Positions 47,539 through 56,693 of a DNA stretch of 64,000 nucleotides are shown here, one piece after another. The stretch comes from Chondromyces crocatus. Its GTDB lineage: Bacteria; Myxococcota_A; Polyangia; Polyangiales; Polyangiaceae. The first letter of the stretch is position 1. Every line of letters begins with the position of its first letter. Location of the stretch: contig NZ_CP012159.1 of NCBI RefSeq assembly GCF_001189295.1, positions 558,001-622,000 on the forward strand. The letters run 5' to 3'. Under the pieces are notes generated by a model. The model saw only the letters and a list, made by a program, of their open reading frames with translations, had not been told where the DNA came from and searched no databases. Position numbers and translations under genes: made by a program.

Positions 47539-47906
47539 CTTTTCTTTGTGCTGGCGTGGCCGCCCTTCCCCGAATTCACGGCATCGAGGCCGGGAGGCGA
47601 AGGCGCTGGAGCGCCTTTTCCAGCTCTTCCGGGGGTCCAGCGACCCAGCCTGGGACGTTCTTCCTGAACTTCCTGGGGCGCTGGCCCTTCCGAGAAGGCC
47701 CCCTCTCTCTATTTATAGATCCACAGACTTCCCACAGCGGCTGCCAGTCCCGGTGAATGTACGTTTGCCTACAGCGCGCCCCCTCACCTTCTCCCGGACG
47801 ACCGCTGACGTGCCGGCGGAAGGCAGCGGGAGCCGCCCGCTCTTGCCACCGTTGAGCCGCGGGCGCGTCCGCGGAGAGCGGCGAGCGCCACCGACCTCGC
47901 CGCGCT
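47539..47906. other. Intergenic region between minisatellite and methyltransferase
   Basis: About 370 bases downstream of the convergent methyltransferase. It includes an AT-richer patch (CTCTATTTATAGATCC, about 47708-47723) against the GC-rich background, and a possible imperfect hairpin GGCCCTTCCGAGAAGGCC near 47682 without a T-tract. No gene is supported. Confidence 0.35.
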
Positions 47907-48827
47907 TCAGCGGATGAGCAGCTCTTGGACCCGGCCGCGCCCCGCCGCCTTGCAGTTCACGGCCCGGGTCGCCCCCACCGACGCCAGCTCGAAGCCATCG
48001 CCGTACAGTGCGTGGACCACGGGCGCCGACGAGTTGGACAGGAGCACGCTCACCCCGCGCGCCTTCAACGTGCGCGCCACGTCGCGGAGCTGCGCGTGCT
48101 CGGCCATCCCGAAGCCGCCGCGGGTGTAGGCGGTGAAGTTCGACGACGGCGAGAGCGGGACGTACGGCGGATCGAAGTACACGAAGTCGCCAGGGCGCGT
48201 CCTGTCCACCACCGTCTCGAACGATGTGCAGAGCAGCTCGGTGTGGCGCAGCGCGCGGGCGCAAGCGCGCAGGGTGTCCGCGTCGCAGATCACGGGGTTG
48301 TCGTAATCGCCAAAGGGCACGTTGTAGATGTTGCTGCGGTTGACGCGGTAGAGACCATTGAAGCCGGTCCGGTTCAGGTAGATGAACCAGGCCGCCACCT
48401 CGGCGTCGCTGCGCCGGTCGACGTCGATGCCGCGCATCTCCAAGAAGAAGTCGCGGTCGTGGGGGTAGCTCGAGAGCAGCCCGATCACGTCCTCGACCTT
48501 GTCACGGACGCCGCGGTAGGTACGGATCAGGCGCTCGTTGGCGTCGGAGAGGACGGCGCGGCGAGGCTGATGGTGAAAGAACAGGGCGCCGCCGCCCACG
48601 AAGGGCTCGTGGTAGGTGCCATAGTGGGAGGGAATGCGCGGCTCGAGCTCCGGCAGGAGCTGCCGCTTGCCGCCAACCCACTTGAGGAAGGGCTTCGCCT
48701 TGCCTCGTTCGGGCGCGATCACCTCGCGCTTCTGCTCTTTGCCGCGCGTCCTCGCGAGGCCGGGCCTCGCCGTGGGAAGGGAACTGCGCAGCGATATCCG
48801 TTGGGGTCGGGCCGCCTGCTGGAGCAT
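47907..48827 (-). CDS. Dam/DpnM-type DNA adenine methyltransferase (first copy)
   Basis: About 306 residues. D12-class N6-adenine methyltransferase: FLKWVGGKRQLLPEL (SAM-binding), HEPFVGGGALFF, NRTGFNGLYRVN, and catalytic DPPY in FVYFDPPYVPLSPSSNFTAY. Enzymes of this class often target GATC; the target here is not shown. A solitary gene with no restriction endonuclease nearby, so it is probably an orphan methylase. The N-terminus before the conserved core is uncertain: 48827 is the last convenient ATG, but a GTG about 35 codons in could be the true start. About 24% of its length is similar by eye to the second copy at 52546. Confidence 0.87.
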   Translation of the reverse strand: MLQQAARPQRISLRSSLPTARPGLARTRGKEQKREVIAPERGKAKPFLKWVGGKRQLLPELEPRIPSHYGTYHEPFVGGGALFFHHQPRRAVLSDANERLIRTYRGVRDKVEDVIGLLSSYPHDRDFFLEMRGIDVDRRSDAEVAAWFIYLNRTGFNGLYRVNRSNIYNVPFGDYDNPVICDADTLRACARALRHTELLCTSFETVVDRTRPGDFVYFDPPYVPLSPSSNFTAYTRGGFGMAEHAQLRDVARTLKARGVSVLLSNSSAPVVHALYGDGFELASVGATRAVNCKAAGRGRVQELLIR

Positions 48828-49136
48828 GGGTCTACCCACGCGGTATCGGAGGCGGAGCGATCGGGCCAAGTTTGTGACGCACAGCGTTCGTCGGCGTCCC
48901 CCACCGTAAGCTGCATCGCAGCACATGCCGCAGGGTTCCATCCGGTCAGACGCAATGCAGGACGCACGCTGGATCTGGCATGGATGTCCGCGCCGGGGTC
49001 GACGTGGGGCGTGTGGCGACGAGCGACGACCTCGCGCGGTCAGGTCAATGCGCGACGTGCTCGCAATGGTGAGATGGCCCGGGAACTGCAAGCTCCGAAC
49101 GTCAAGACGCGCGAGCGTCACAAAGGAGACAGCATC

Positions 49137-50042
49137 GTGCCCAGCAAGCAGACGATGAAGCGCGCTCGGAAGGCCAAGCGCGAGGGGAAGGCACCGACCA
49201 CGCAGGCCGGTGAGTTTGTCCGCGAGGAGATGGAGCACGTCCGGAAGGGCAAGCACGGGGTGAAGTCGAAGAAGCAGGCCGTCGCCATCGGTCTGAACAA
49301 GGCACGTCGCAGCGGCGTCGATCTGCCGGAGAAGGGGTCGAAGAAGAAGTCACAGGCGAAGTCCTCCAGCGCGAAGCCGACCGCTTCGAAATCGAAACCG
49401 TCTCCGAAATCGGCGTCGGCGAAATCGACGTCGCCCCGGTCGTCGACGACGAAATCATCGACCGCGAAATCGGCACCGAAGAAGCGCAAGAGCAGCGCCA
49501 CAAGCACGACCCCGCGCAAGCGGGCCACGGGCTCGACGGCCAGGCGCTCGACGGGGACAGCGAAGCGCACCACGACGACGGCCAAGCGCGCCACGGGCTC
49601 GACGGCCAAGCGCGCCACGGGCTCGACGGCCAAGCGCACCACGGGGACAGCGAAGCGCGCCACGACGACGGCCAAGCGCGCCACGGGCTCGACGGCCAAG
49701 CGCGCCACGACGACGGCCAAGCGCGCGACCGGCGCGACCAGCCGCAAGCGGGCCACGGGCACGACGGTCAAGCGCTCGACGCGCGCCGCGAAGAGCACGA
49801 CGGCAACCACGCCGCGTCACCGGAGGTCTGCCACGACGACGCGAAAGCGCGCGACCGGCGCGTCACCGCGGCGCAGGACCACGGCCGTGTCGACGCGCCG
49901 TCGGAGCGCCGGGACGACCGGGAGAAAGCGCAGCGCCGGCGCGACGTCGCGACGAACGACGGGCGCAGGCAAGCGGAGTCCCCGTGCTGCCACCGGACGC
50001 CGCAGCACCACGGGAACCCGCCGCCGACAGGGTGCGCGGTAG
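49137..50042 (+). CDS. DUF6496-type protein with histone-H1-like basic tail
   Basis: About 301 residues from the GTG at 49137, chosen because AAAGGAG lies about eight bases upstream. Residues 1-70 or so match the DUF6496 pattern (APTTQAGEFVREEMEHVRKGKHGVKSKKQAVAIGLNKARR; split). The rest is a Ser/Thr/Ala/Lys/Arg-rich tail with many KRATGSTA/AKRTTTTA octapeptide-like repeats, resembling the C-terminal domain of histone H1. Such tails bind DNA by charge. Divergent from the first methyltransferase. The number of repeats probably varies between strains. Confidence 0.75.
   Translation: MPSKQTMKRARKAKREGKAPTTQAGEFVREEMEHVRKGKHGVKSKKQAVAIGLNKARRSGVDLPEKGSKKKSQAKSSSAKPTASKSKPSPKSASAKSTSPRSSTTKSSTAKSAPKKRKSSATSTTPRKRATGSTARRSTGTAKRTTTTAKRATGSTAKRATGSTAKRTTGTAKRATTTAKRATGSTAKRATTTAKRATGATSRKRATGTTVKRSTRAAKSTTATTPRHRRSATTTRKRATGASPRRRTTAVSTRRRSAGTTGRKRSAGATSRRTTGAGKRSPRAATGRRSTTGTRRRQGAR
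49503..49790 (+). repeat. Degenerate 24-27 bp coding repeats (AKRATGST)
   Basis: Repeated GCCAAGCGCGCCACGGGCTC-like units encode lysine/arginine octapeptides in the histone-like tail. Strong DNA-level similarity between units indicates ongoing expansion and contraction. Confidence 0.75.
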
Positions 50043-50612
50043 CTGCACACCGGCGCGAGCAGCGCATCGAGATCCGTGGGCACTTCCTGCCCTCGTACTC
50101 GAAGCAAGCCATGCGTCGCGCAGAGCGCTCCTCCGAGCGCGATCGTCCAGGAGCAATCGAATCGACGAGCTGGTGCAGCCCACGCGGGCTCGTCGAAATC
50201 GAGCCGGGACAGCGAGATCCCACCGCACGCTTCAACCAACGCCCTCGACAGCATGGACCGAGCCGGTGCCCCACCAGGGCGCGGCAGCGACGCGGGCGAA
50301 TACGCTGTGTAATGAAGCGCTGCGTCAGCAGCGATGGGATCACATCGCAGTGCGCCACGAATGGAGGGACGTGGTCGCGTCACCCGCCGCCCCTCCCCCT
50401 GTGGCCTGCGGACGTCGCGCGCGGCGCGTTCTCTGGTCGATGGCCAGGTGCCAGCGTGGCGTGCGGCGCTGCAAGTCGACAGGTCATCCGCCGTCTCGGC
50501 GCAGAGGTCCGTGTCCTGCTGGCTTCGATGCATCGCGTCCTGCTGGGCCGCGATGCCTCGCGCTTCGCTGGCCGCGATGCCTCAGCGTCCGGCAGGTATT
50601 GACCGCCGATGC
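50043..50612. other. Intergenic region, no convincing gene
   Basis: About 570 bases. A minus-strand frame contains a plausible-looking stretch (LSRLDFDEPAWAAPARRFDC at about 50150-50215) but has no clear start and runs into the antisense of the histone-like tail, so I do not call it. Around 50518-50590 there are three imperfect copies of a CTGGCCGCGATGCCTC-type unit. Confidence 0.35.
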
Positions 50613-50676
50613 GCATGACCGCAGTCGTGCATGATCGCCGTCGCGCATGATCGCCGTCGCGCATGACCGCAGTCGT
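50613..50676. repeat. 16-bp tandem repeat, four copies
   Basis: Units GCATGACCGCAGTCGT, GCATGATCGCCGTCGC (twice) and GCATGACCGCAGTCGT again. Two subtypes are arranged A-B-B-A. The region lies upstream of the outer-membrane lipoprotein gene. Confidence 0.85.
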
Positions 50677-50856
50677 ACAAGGTCACGAGCACTCATGACT
50701 GAAGGCGCTCATGGCCGCGTGCACGCATGACGCTGAACGAGCACGGTTTCGCCTGAGCAAGCTCGCCTGTCCTCTGTCGCGCTCTCCTCGCGGCAGGTAC
50801 GGTGGAGGTTCTTTCATAGCGTCCAGGGCGGCAATCGCAGGACGGGGAGCTTCTCC

Positions 50857-51588
50857 ATGCGAGCTGGTGTTTCCAAGCAAGACCTGACCAGGTGGCTCGG
50901 GTTTGCGGCGGTGGCGAGCGCCTCGGCGCTCCTTCTGGGGTGCCCGAGCTACTCCTCGATGACCACGGCCAAGGCGGTGACGCCGGGGCAGTTCGAGCTC
51001 GGGGTGTCGCCTGGCGCGACGGGACTGAGTTACGGCGCCCTCGGCGGCTCGGGCGCGGGCAGCTCGGGCATGGTGGTGATTCCCAACGTCGATTTCGGCG
51101 TGCGGTACGGGTTCCACGAGCGATTCGACGCAGCCTTCCAGATCAGCGGCTGGGGCAACTTCGGCGTCGACGCCAAGGTGAACTTCCTCGACACCGAGCA
51201 TTTCGCGCTGGCCATCGACCCGGGCGTGAACTCGACGTTCCTGGCCGCAGGCGAGAATGGCGCAGCATTCGTTCAGTATCAGATCCCGCTGCTCGTCGAC
51301 ATTGCGCCCGCCGACTGGGTGCGGATCACCCTCGGGCCGCGCTATGTGGGGCTCTATGCCTTCAGCAACAACGAGAGCGCCTACGAGAACTTCGTCGGCG
51401 GCTCGGTGGGTCTCGAATTCGTGGCCTCGAAGCGCATCCGCTTGCAGCCGCACGCCGGCCTGGTGACCTGGCTCGGTGACACCCAGTCGAGCTCGAACGT
51501 GCTCTTCTCGGCGGGCTTTGCGATAAAATTCCGCATCGGCGATCCTTACGAGAAAGAGCCGCCCCCGCCTCAGGCCGCCAGGCGCTGA
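50857..51588 (+). CDS. Outer-membrane beta-barrel-like lipoprotein
   Basis: 243 residues. The signal peptide ends in a lipobox (ALLLGC, Cys about 29). The rest shows alternating strands typical of a small outer-membrane barrel ([31 protein letters not shown]; split) and a hydrophilic Pro-rich end (EKEPPPPQA). No family is recognised, and the lack of a terminal aromatic residue makes barrel insertion uncertain. Gene upstream of msrA in the same orientation. Confidence 0.55.
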   Translation: MRAGVSKQDLTRWLGFAAVASASALLLGCPSYSSMTTAKAVTPGQFELGVSPGATGLSYGALGGSGAGSSGMVVIPNVDFGVRYGFHERFDAAFQISGWGNFGVDAKVNFLDTEHFALAIDPGVNSTFLAAGENGAAFVQYQIPLLVDIAPADWVRITLGPRYVGLYAFSNNESAYENFVGGSVGLEFVASKRIRLQPHAGLVTWLGDTQSSSNVLFSAGFAIKFRIGDPYEKEPPPPQAARR

Positions 51589-51652
51589 CGCCAGCGGACG
51601 GGAGCTATCGACCCCTGGTCAACAGGGCGCCGATCGCCCAAGATCGGTCCTC

Positions 51653-52312
51653 ATGTGGATCGATGCGCGCAAGCTCCAGGTTCCCACGAAAGAAGAGGCG
51701 CTCCCCGGTCGGGCCGAGCGCATGCCCGTGCCCGAGAAGCATTACGTGAACGGCCGCCGGATCTCGCCTCCCTTTCCGGACGGTCTGCAGCGCGCGCTGT
51801 TCGGGATGGGCTGCTTCTGGGGCGTCGAGCGCAAGTTCTGGAAGGTGAAGGGCGTGTACACCACGGCGGTGGGCTACGCGGGGGGGCACACGCCGAACCC
51901 GACCTACCGCGAGGTCTGCACCGGCGGGACGGGACACAATGAGGTGGTCCTCGTGGTGTTCGATCCGAAGGTCGTCTCTTATGAGGAGCTGCTCCGCCAG
52001 TTCTGGGAGAACCACGATCCGACGCAGGGTATGCGGCAGGGCAACGATGTGGGCACCCAGTACCGCTCCGGGATTTACTGCTATGACCCGGCGCAACGGG
52101 CGGCGGCGGAGGCCTCGCGCGCGCTGTACCAGAAGGAGCTGACCGCGGCCGGACACGGCGCGATCACCACCGAGATCGTCGAGGCGCCGGAGCTCTATTA
52201 CGCCGAGGGTTACCACCAGCAGTACCTGGAGAAGAATCCCGACGGGTACTGCGGCGTGGGTGGCACCGGGGTGTCCTGCCCCGTGGGCTTGATCCGCCCC
52301 ACCCAGCCCTGA
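51653..52312 (+). CDS. msrA: Peptide methionine sulfoxide reductase MsrA
   Basis: 219 residues. Reduces methionine-S-sulfoxide in proteins with thioredoxin. Active-site motif [10 protein letters not shown] contains the nucleophilic Cys; also [27 protein letters not shown] and [19 protein letters not shown] (both split), and [14 protein letters not shown] near the end. The length is typical. The start at 51653 is the first ATG after a spacer of about 64 bases. Confidence 0.95.
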   Translation: MWIDARKLQVPTKEEALPGRAERMPVPEKHYVNGRRISPPFPDGLQRALFGMGCFWGVERKFWKVKGVYTTAVGYAGGHTPNPTYREVCTGGTGHNEVVLVVFDPKVVSYEELLRQFWENHDPTQGMRQGNDVGTQYRSGIYCYDPAQRAAAEASRALYQKELTAAGHGAITTEIVEAPELYYAEGYHQQYLEKNPDGYCGVGGTGVSCPVGLIRPTQP

Positions 52313-52419
52313 GAGGCGCCCGCCCGGGCCTGATCCAAGGCCCTTCGAAGCCCGCCGCGAACCCCGCAATCCCCAATGGATAGGGGGTTCGTCGTCCCCT
52401 AGCCCCAATGGGTCGTGGT

Positions 52420-52511
52420 GCGGATCGGATGCACGATCCGCTCTGAAAATAGCGGATCCGTCGCGATCCGTCGCTTGAGACACGTCTGGATCGCGTGCTA
52501 AGGTCCCGATC
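52420..52511 (+). promoter_or_regulatory. GATC-rich region upstream of the second methyltransferase
   Basis: Six GATC tetramers lie at 52423, 52435, 52455, 52465, 52489 and 52508, against an expectation of about one per 250-300 bases. The first two lie in a perfect inverted repeat GCGGATCG-N6-CGATCCGC (52420-52441). The next two sit in direct repeats GCGGATCCGTC and GCGATCCGTC. The segment ends 34 bases before the methyltransferase ATG, where promoter elements are expected. Confidence 0.6.
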
Positions 52512-52545
52512 CGCAAAGACGCTGTTATGCGTCCCCGGAGGCATC

Positions 52546-53412
52546 ATGCCGACCTCCTCGGCCGCCGTCCGCCTTTTTCAAGGGCAGGATGACGCACTTC
52601 GTGCGCGTCCATTCTTGAAGTGGGCAGGGGGCAAGGGCCAGCTTCTCGAACAATATCGACCCTTCTTTCCGAAGCGATTCGGCCGCTATTTCGAGCCCTT
52701 CATGGGGGGCGCAGCGGTGTTCTTCCACCTCCGCGCATCGGCCGCGGGATCGCTCGGTGCGGCCCTGACGGACATCAATGAGGAGCTGGTCAACTGCTAC
52801 CGGGTGGTGCGCGACGATGTCGAGGCGCTCATCCGGGGGCTGAAGGGTCATCCGTACGACCGGGACCATTACTATGCGGTACGCGGCCTCGAGCCCGAGG
52901 TGATGCACCCCGTGGATCGCGCGGCGAGGACGGTGTTCCTCAACCGGGCCGGCTTCAATGGCCTGTACCGGGTGAACCAGGACGGGCGCTTCAATGTGCC
53001 GTTCGGGCGCTTCGCGAAGCCGAAGATCTGCGACGAGGCCAACCTGCGGCTCTGCGCTGGGGCGCTCCGGGACACGCGGATCGAGGTCCGTGATTTCTCC
53101 GGGGTGGTCGACGAGGTGCGGCCTGGCGATTTCGTGTACCTCGACCCGCCGTATCCGCCGGTGTCCGCGACGGCGAACTTCACGTCGTACATCCCGGGTG
53201 GGTTCGGCTGGAACGAGCAGGTCCGCCTGGCCGAGGTCTTCCGGGAGCTGTCGCGGAAGCGGGCCTTCGTGATGCTCTCGTGCTCGGACGTGCCGCAGAT
53301 CCGCGAGCTGTACCAGGATTTTGCCATCGATCCGGTCCAGGCATCGCGCAGCATCAACAGCAAGGCCACCGGCCGAGGCAAGGTGGGCGAGGTCGTCGTC
53401 CGGAACTACTGA
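52546..53412 (+). CDS. Dam/DpnM-type DNA adenine methyltransferase (second copy)
   Basis: About 288 residues. The ATG at 52546 has GGAGG six bases upstream; a GTG at 52495 is possible but weaker. Motifs: PFLKWAGGKGQLLEQ, FEPFMGGAAVFFHL, NRAGFNGLYRVN, catalytic DPPY in FVYLDPPYPPVSATANFTSYIPGGF, and C-terminal SKATGRGKVGEVVVRN. It is a solitary methylase, not paired with an endonuclease. The GATC-dense upstream region is consistent with this target, but specificity is inferred. Convergent with the GH13-radical SAM gene. Confidence 0.92.
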   Translation: MPTSSAAVRLFQGQDDALRARPFLKWAGGKGQLLEQYRPFFPKRFGRYFEPFMGGAAVFFHLRASAAGSLGAALTDINEELVNCYRVVRDDVEALIRGLKGHPYDRDHYYAVRGLEPEVMHPVDRAARTVFLNRAGFNGLYRVNQDGRFNVPFGRFAKPKICDEANLRLCAGALRDTRIEVRDFSGVVDEVRPGDFVYLDPPYPPVSATANFTSYIPGGFGWNEQVRLAEVFRELSRKRAFVMLSCSDVPQIRELYQDFAIDPVQASRSINSKATGRGKVGEVVVRNY

Positions 53413-53454
53413 GCCGGGCCCGCTGGACGAGGTCGGCGAGGTCGAGGTCCCGAT

Positions 53455-56400
53455 CTACAGCATCGGGCAGTTCGTCCGCCGGGCGCGGGGGATGCGGGTC
53501 AGCGCTTCGGCGCGCACCCGCTGCATGGCCTCGCCGTTCCACAGTTCGAGGAGGGTGTGCTCCAGGAGGTTGCCGAGGGGCGGCTGCTCGTAATCGACGG
53601 GACGCACGGTCCCGTCGGGGTCGATGGCGGCTTGCTCCCAGGCCATGCGGCAGGCGTCGAGGCGCGTCCGGTTGGCGTAGTCGTCGGCCTCGCGGAAGGC
53701 GCGTAGCTCGGGTTTGCCGCGGGCCTCGCAGGCGCAGCCGCCCGGGGGGTCGCGGTGGTCCACGAGTACGACCGGAGAGCCCGTGAGGGCCTCGCGGAGG
53801 GCGGCGACGGCGGCCTCGACGCGGGAGGCGCGGGGGGCGAGCAGCTCGCGGGCGGCGAGGGGGGTGGAGGGGACGATCTCTTCGACCTTGAGCCAGTCGA
53901 CGCCGAGGTCCCGGGCGAGGTGGCCGAGGGCGGGGAGTTCGTCGAGGGCGCTGCGGGTGACGACGGTGGAGATGCCGACGCGAAGGTCGGCGCCGAGGGC
54001 GCGGCGGGCGGCGAGGGTGTCGCGGAGGTTCTGGAGGATGCGGTCGAGCTGGCCGCCGGCGCGAAGGGTGTCGTTGGTCTCGGCGGTGGCGCCGTCGAGG
54101 GAGAAGGCGAGGCTGGTGACGCCGAGGTCGATGAGGCGTCGGGCCATGTCGCCGTCGAGGAGCATGCCGTTCGTGAGGAGGTGGACGTCGGTGGGCTGGC
54201 CGCTCCGGGCGCGCTGGATGGCGCGGAGGACGTCGGGGAAGAGGGGGGCGGTGAGGGACTCGCCGCCATGGACGAAGCCGACGTAGGTGGCGGCGGCGAA
54301 GGCCTCGGCGAGGGCGTCGAGGAGCCAGGGTTTCAGGGTGCGCGCGGTGCCGTCCGCGGTCCTTCCGGGGGCGGTGGTGATGCAGTGGCGGCAGCGGAGG
54401 TTGCAGCGCTCGGTGACGGTGAGGTAGAGGCGCGCGGGGAGGGTGAAGGGGGCGAGGTCGCCTTGCTTGAAGGCGGCGACGGCGCGGCGTGGGCTGGTGC
54501 GGAGCAGCTCGGTGGCGAGGGCGCCGAGGTCTCTGGGGAGGACGCGGCGGAGGACGATGGCGGCGCGGGGGCCGAGGTGGACGAGGCCGCGCTCGGGGTC
54601 GACGGCGGCGTCGCCCTGGACGAGGAGGGGCTCGGCGCCGGAAGGGGCCCCCGCAGGGAGGGGGACCTGGACCGGGGTGCGGTCGGCGTTGAGGAGGATG
54701 TCGACGATCTCGGCGCCAGCGACGCGGCGGAGGATGAGGAGGCCGTCGGCAGGTGCGTCGTCGGTGGAGGGGTGCTCCCCGGGAGGCGCGAGGGGGTCGG
54801 CGGGAGGGAGCGCGGCGGGGGGATCGGGGGGGAAGTCGGCGGGGAGGAACAGCTCGTCGCCTTCGCGGAGGGCGCGGGTCTCGCGGCGGAGGTGGAGGGC
54901 GCGACGGACCAGGTCGAGGGTGTCGTGGTCCCAGCGGGAGCGATCCCACTCCATGGGGAGGCGGTCGGGCCAGGCGTCCTCGAAGGCGCGCTCGCCAGGA
55001 GGGCCGGCGAGGCCGATCTCGTCGCCGTAATACAGGGCGGGGATGGCGGCGCGGAGGAGGACGAGGAGGTGGCCGAGGCGGGTGGCTTCGGGGTCGCGGA
55101 GGCGGGTGAGGAGGCGAGACTGGTCGTGGGTGGCGGTGAAGGCGATGGAGGAGTGGCCGGGTCCGCCGCGAAAGAAGCGGCGCCGCAGGAGGATCTGGCG
55201 GGCGCGCTCGGCGCCGCGGCCGTGCACCAGCCAGTCGTCGAGGGCTTGCTGGGCGCCGAAGTCGGTGGCGGCGTCGAGCAGGCCGCCGGTCCAGCGGTGG
55301 AGGTTGTCGGGGATGACCTCGCCGAAGAGGGCGACGTCGGGGCGGACGGCGCGGACTTCGCGGGCGAGGTGGCGGACGGCGGCGAAGGGGAGGTCGGCGG
55401 CGGCGTCGATGCGGATGCCGTCGGCGCCGAGTTCGACCCAGCGGGTGCAGGCAGCGGCGAGGTAGTCGAGGACCTCTTCGTGGGCGGTCTCGAGGAGGGG
55501 GAGGTGCCAGTTTTCCTTCTGGTAGTGGGCGTAGCCGGGGTCCTGGCCGTCGAAGAAGGGCCAGCGGTGGGCGCGGAACCAGTGCCAGTAGGGGGACTCG
55601 GGGCCCCGCGCGCGGACGTCGGCGAAGGCGAAGAAGTCGCGGTGGACGTGCGTGAGGGCGAGGTCGACGAGGACCTTGAGGCCGCGGCGGTGTGCCTGGT
55701 CGAGGAGGCGCACGAAGGCGTCGTCGCCGCCGAGGGCGGGGTCGGTGGCGCGTGGGTCGATGGCGTCGTAGCGGTGGGCGGAGGGGGAGGTGGAGAGAGG
55801 GGTGAGGTGCAGGGCGGTGACGCCGAGGTCGACAAGGTGGTCGAGGCCTTCGAGGAGGCCGTCGAGGTCGCCGCCGAGGCGGTCGCGCTCGTGGGCGAGG
55901 GCAATGGGCCAGGTGCCGCCGGTGCCGCCGCGCCGGAAGCGATCGACGAACACGGTGTAGAGCACGGCGTCACGCCACCACGCAGGCGGCGCAGCGGCGA
56001 GCGCGCGGGGGGCCACGCGAAACGCCTGGCCGGCGCCGCCTTCGCGGCCGACGTAGCGGCCGTCGTCGAGGAGGAAGGCGTACTCGACGTGGCGGGCGGA
56101 GGCGGGGAGGTGGGCTTCGAGCAGGAGGTGCTCGTCTTCCTCGGCGGCCAGGACCATGGGGGCGAGGCGGAGGCCGTCGCCTTCGTCCCAGCGGACGCGC
56201 AGGCCGTCGCCGTGGCCGCGGCGGAGGCCGGCGCGGACGATCAGGCGGCCGTCGTCGGTGCGCGCGAGCCAGGGTCGCGCAGGGGCGTGGAGCACGGGCT
56301 CGGCAGCGCCGCCGACGGAGAGGACGCTGTTCTGGATGCCGTCGACGGCGCGGGTGCGCGGGTTCCGGGGGTCCGTCTCCCAGGTGCCGTCGATGAGGTT

Positions 56401-56601
56401 GAACTTGTAGCCGTAGATGCCGGTGCCGACGCGGACGCCGACCTCGAAGCGGCCGTCGGCGGCCGGGTGCATCGGGTCGGCGTGATACCAGTGGGTGAGG
56501 TCGCCGCGCAGGTCGAGGAACGGGACGGGGCGAGAGGGGCGGTGCTGGAAGAGCAAGAGCCCTTCGTCGGGCAGGTGCAGAGGGACGAGGTGGCGCGGCA
56601 C
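53455..56601 (-). CDS. Fusion of GH13 alpha-amylase and radical SAM/SPASM-like domains
   Basis: 1048 residues in one uninterrupted frame (GTG start). Residues about 10-95 resemble a glycogen-binding/CBM48-like domain (GTGIYGYKFNLIDGTW). About 205-590 is a GH13 barrel: nucleophile Asp399 (GIRIDAA), acid/base Glu428 (LFGEV), transition-state HD at 492-493 (TATHDQS), and SPSAHRYDAIDP. About 720-1040 is a radical SAM domain with CxxxCxxC at Cys733, Cys737 and Cys740 (ERCNLRCRHC), HGGESL, HLLTNGM and FSLDGATAETN. The SPASM-like tail has Cys984 and GNLLEHTLLELWN but ends in NCPML, lacking further Cys ligands. Codons are nearly all C- or G-ending. Function unknown: it might hydrolyse alpha-glucan and modify a peptide or sugar. 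No strong Shine-Dalgarno is visible. Confidence 0.85.
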   Translation of the reverse strand: MPRHLVPLHLPDEGLLLFQHRPSRPVPFLDLRGDLTHWYHADPMHPAADGRFEVGVRVGTGIYGYKFNLIDGTWETDPRNPRTRAVDGIQNSVLSVGGAAEPVLHAPARPWLARTDDGRLIVRAGLRRGHGDGLRVRWDEGDGLRLAPMVLAAEEDEHLLLEAHLPASARHVEYAFLLDDGRYVGREGGAGQAFRVAPRALAAAPPAWWRDAVLYTVFVDRFRRGGTGGTWPIALAHERDRLGGDLDGLLEGLDHLVDLGVTALHLTPLSTSPSAHRYDAIDPRATDPALGGDDAFVRLLDQAHRRGLKVLVDLALTHVHRDFFAFADVRARGPESPYWHWFRAHRWPFFDGQDPGYAHYQKENWHLPLLETAHEEVLDYLAAACTRWVELGADGIRIDAAADLPFAAVRHLAREVRAVRPDVALFGEVIPDNLHRWTGGLLDAATDFGAQQALDDWLVHGRGAERARQILLRRRFFRGGPGHSSIAFTATHDQSRLLTRLRDPEATRLGHLLVLLRAAIPALYYGDEIGLAGPPGERAFEDAWPDRLPMEWDRSRWDHDTLDLVRRALHLRRETRALREGDELFLPADFPPDPPAALPPADPLAPPGEHPSTDDAPADGLLILRRVAGAEIVDILLNADRTPVQVPLPAGAPSGAEPLLVQGDAAVDPERGLVHLGPRAAIVLRRVLPRDLGALATELLRTSPRRAVAAFKQGDLAPFTLPARLYLTVTERCNLRCRHCITTAPGRTADGTARTLKPWLLDALAEAFAAATYVGFVHGGESLTAPLFPDVLRAIQRARSGQPTDVHLLTNGMLLDGDMARRLIDLGVTSLAFSLDGATAETNDTLRAGGQLDRILQNLRDTLAARRALGADLRVGISTVVTRSALDELPALGHLARDLGVDWLKVEEIVPSTPLAARELLAPRASRVEAAVAALREALTGSPVVLVDHRDPPGGCACEARGKPELRAFREADDYANRTRLDACRMAWEQAAIDPDGTVRPVDYEQPPLGNLLEHTLLELWNGEAMQRVRAEALTRIPRARRTNCPML

Positions 56602-56693
56602 GAGGGCGAGGGAGTCTACAGGCAGAAGGCGCCGCGCTTGCGCGCGGAAGCGGTGATGGCGCGCGCAAGGGGCGATGCCACGCGGAATGGCGT

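Noticed and set aside
47195-47579. Several overlapping open frames across the 43-bp repeats on both strands
   Set aside because: All are translations of the same repeat in rotating frames, without starts, Shine-Dalgarno sites or domain matches.
49817-50533. Minus-strand 238-codon frame opposite and beyond the histone-like gene
   Set aside because: A central 60 residues look protein-like, but the frame has no good start and ends in the antisense of the Lys/Arg repeats.
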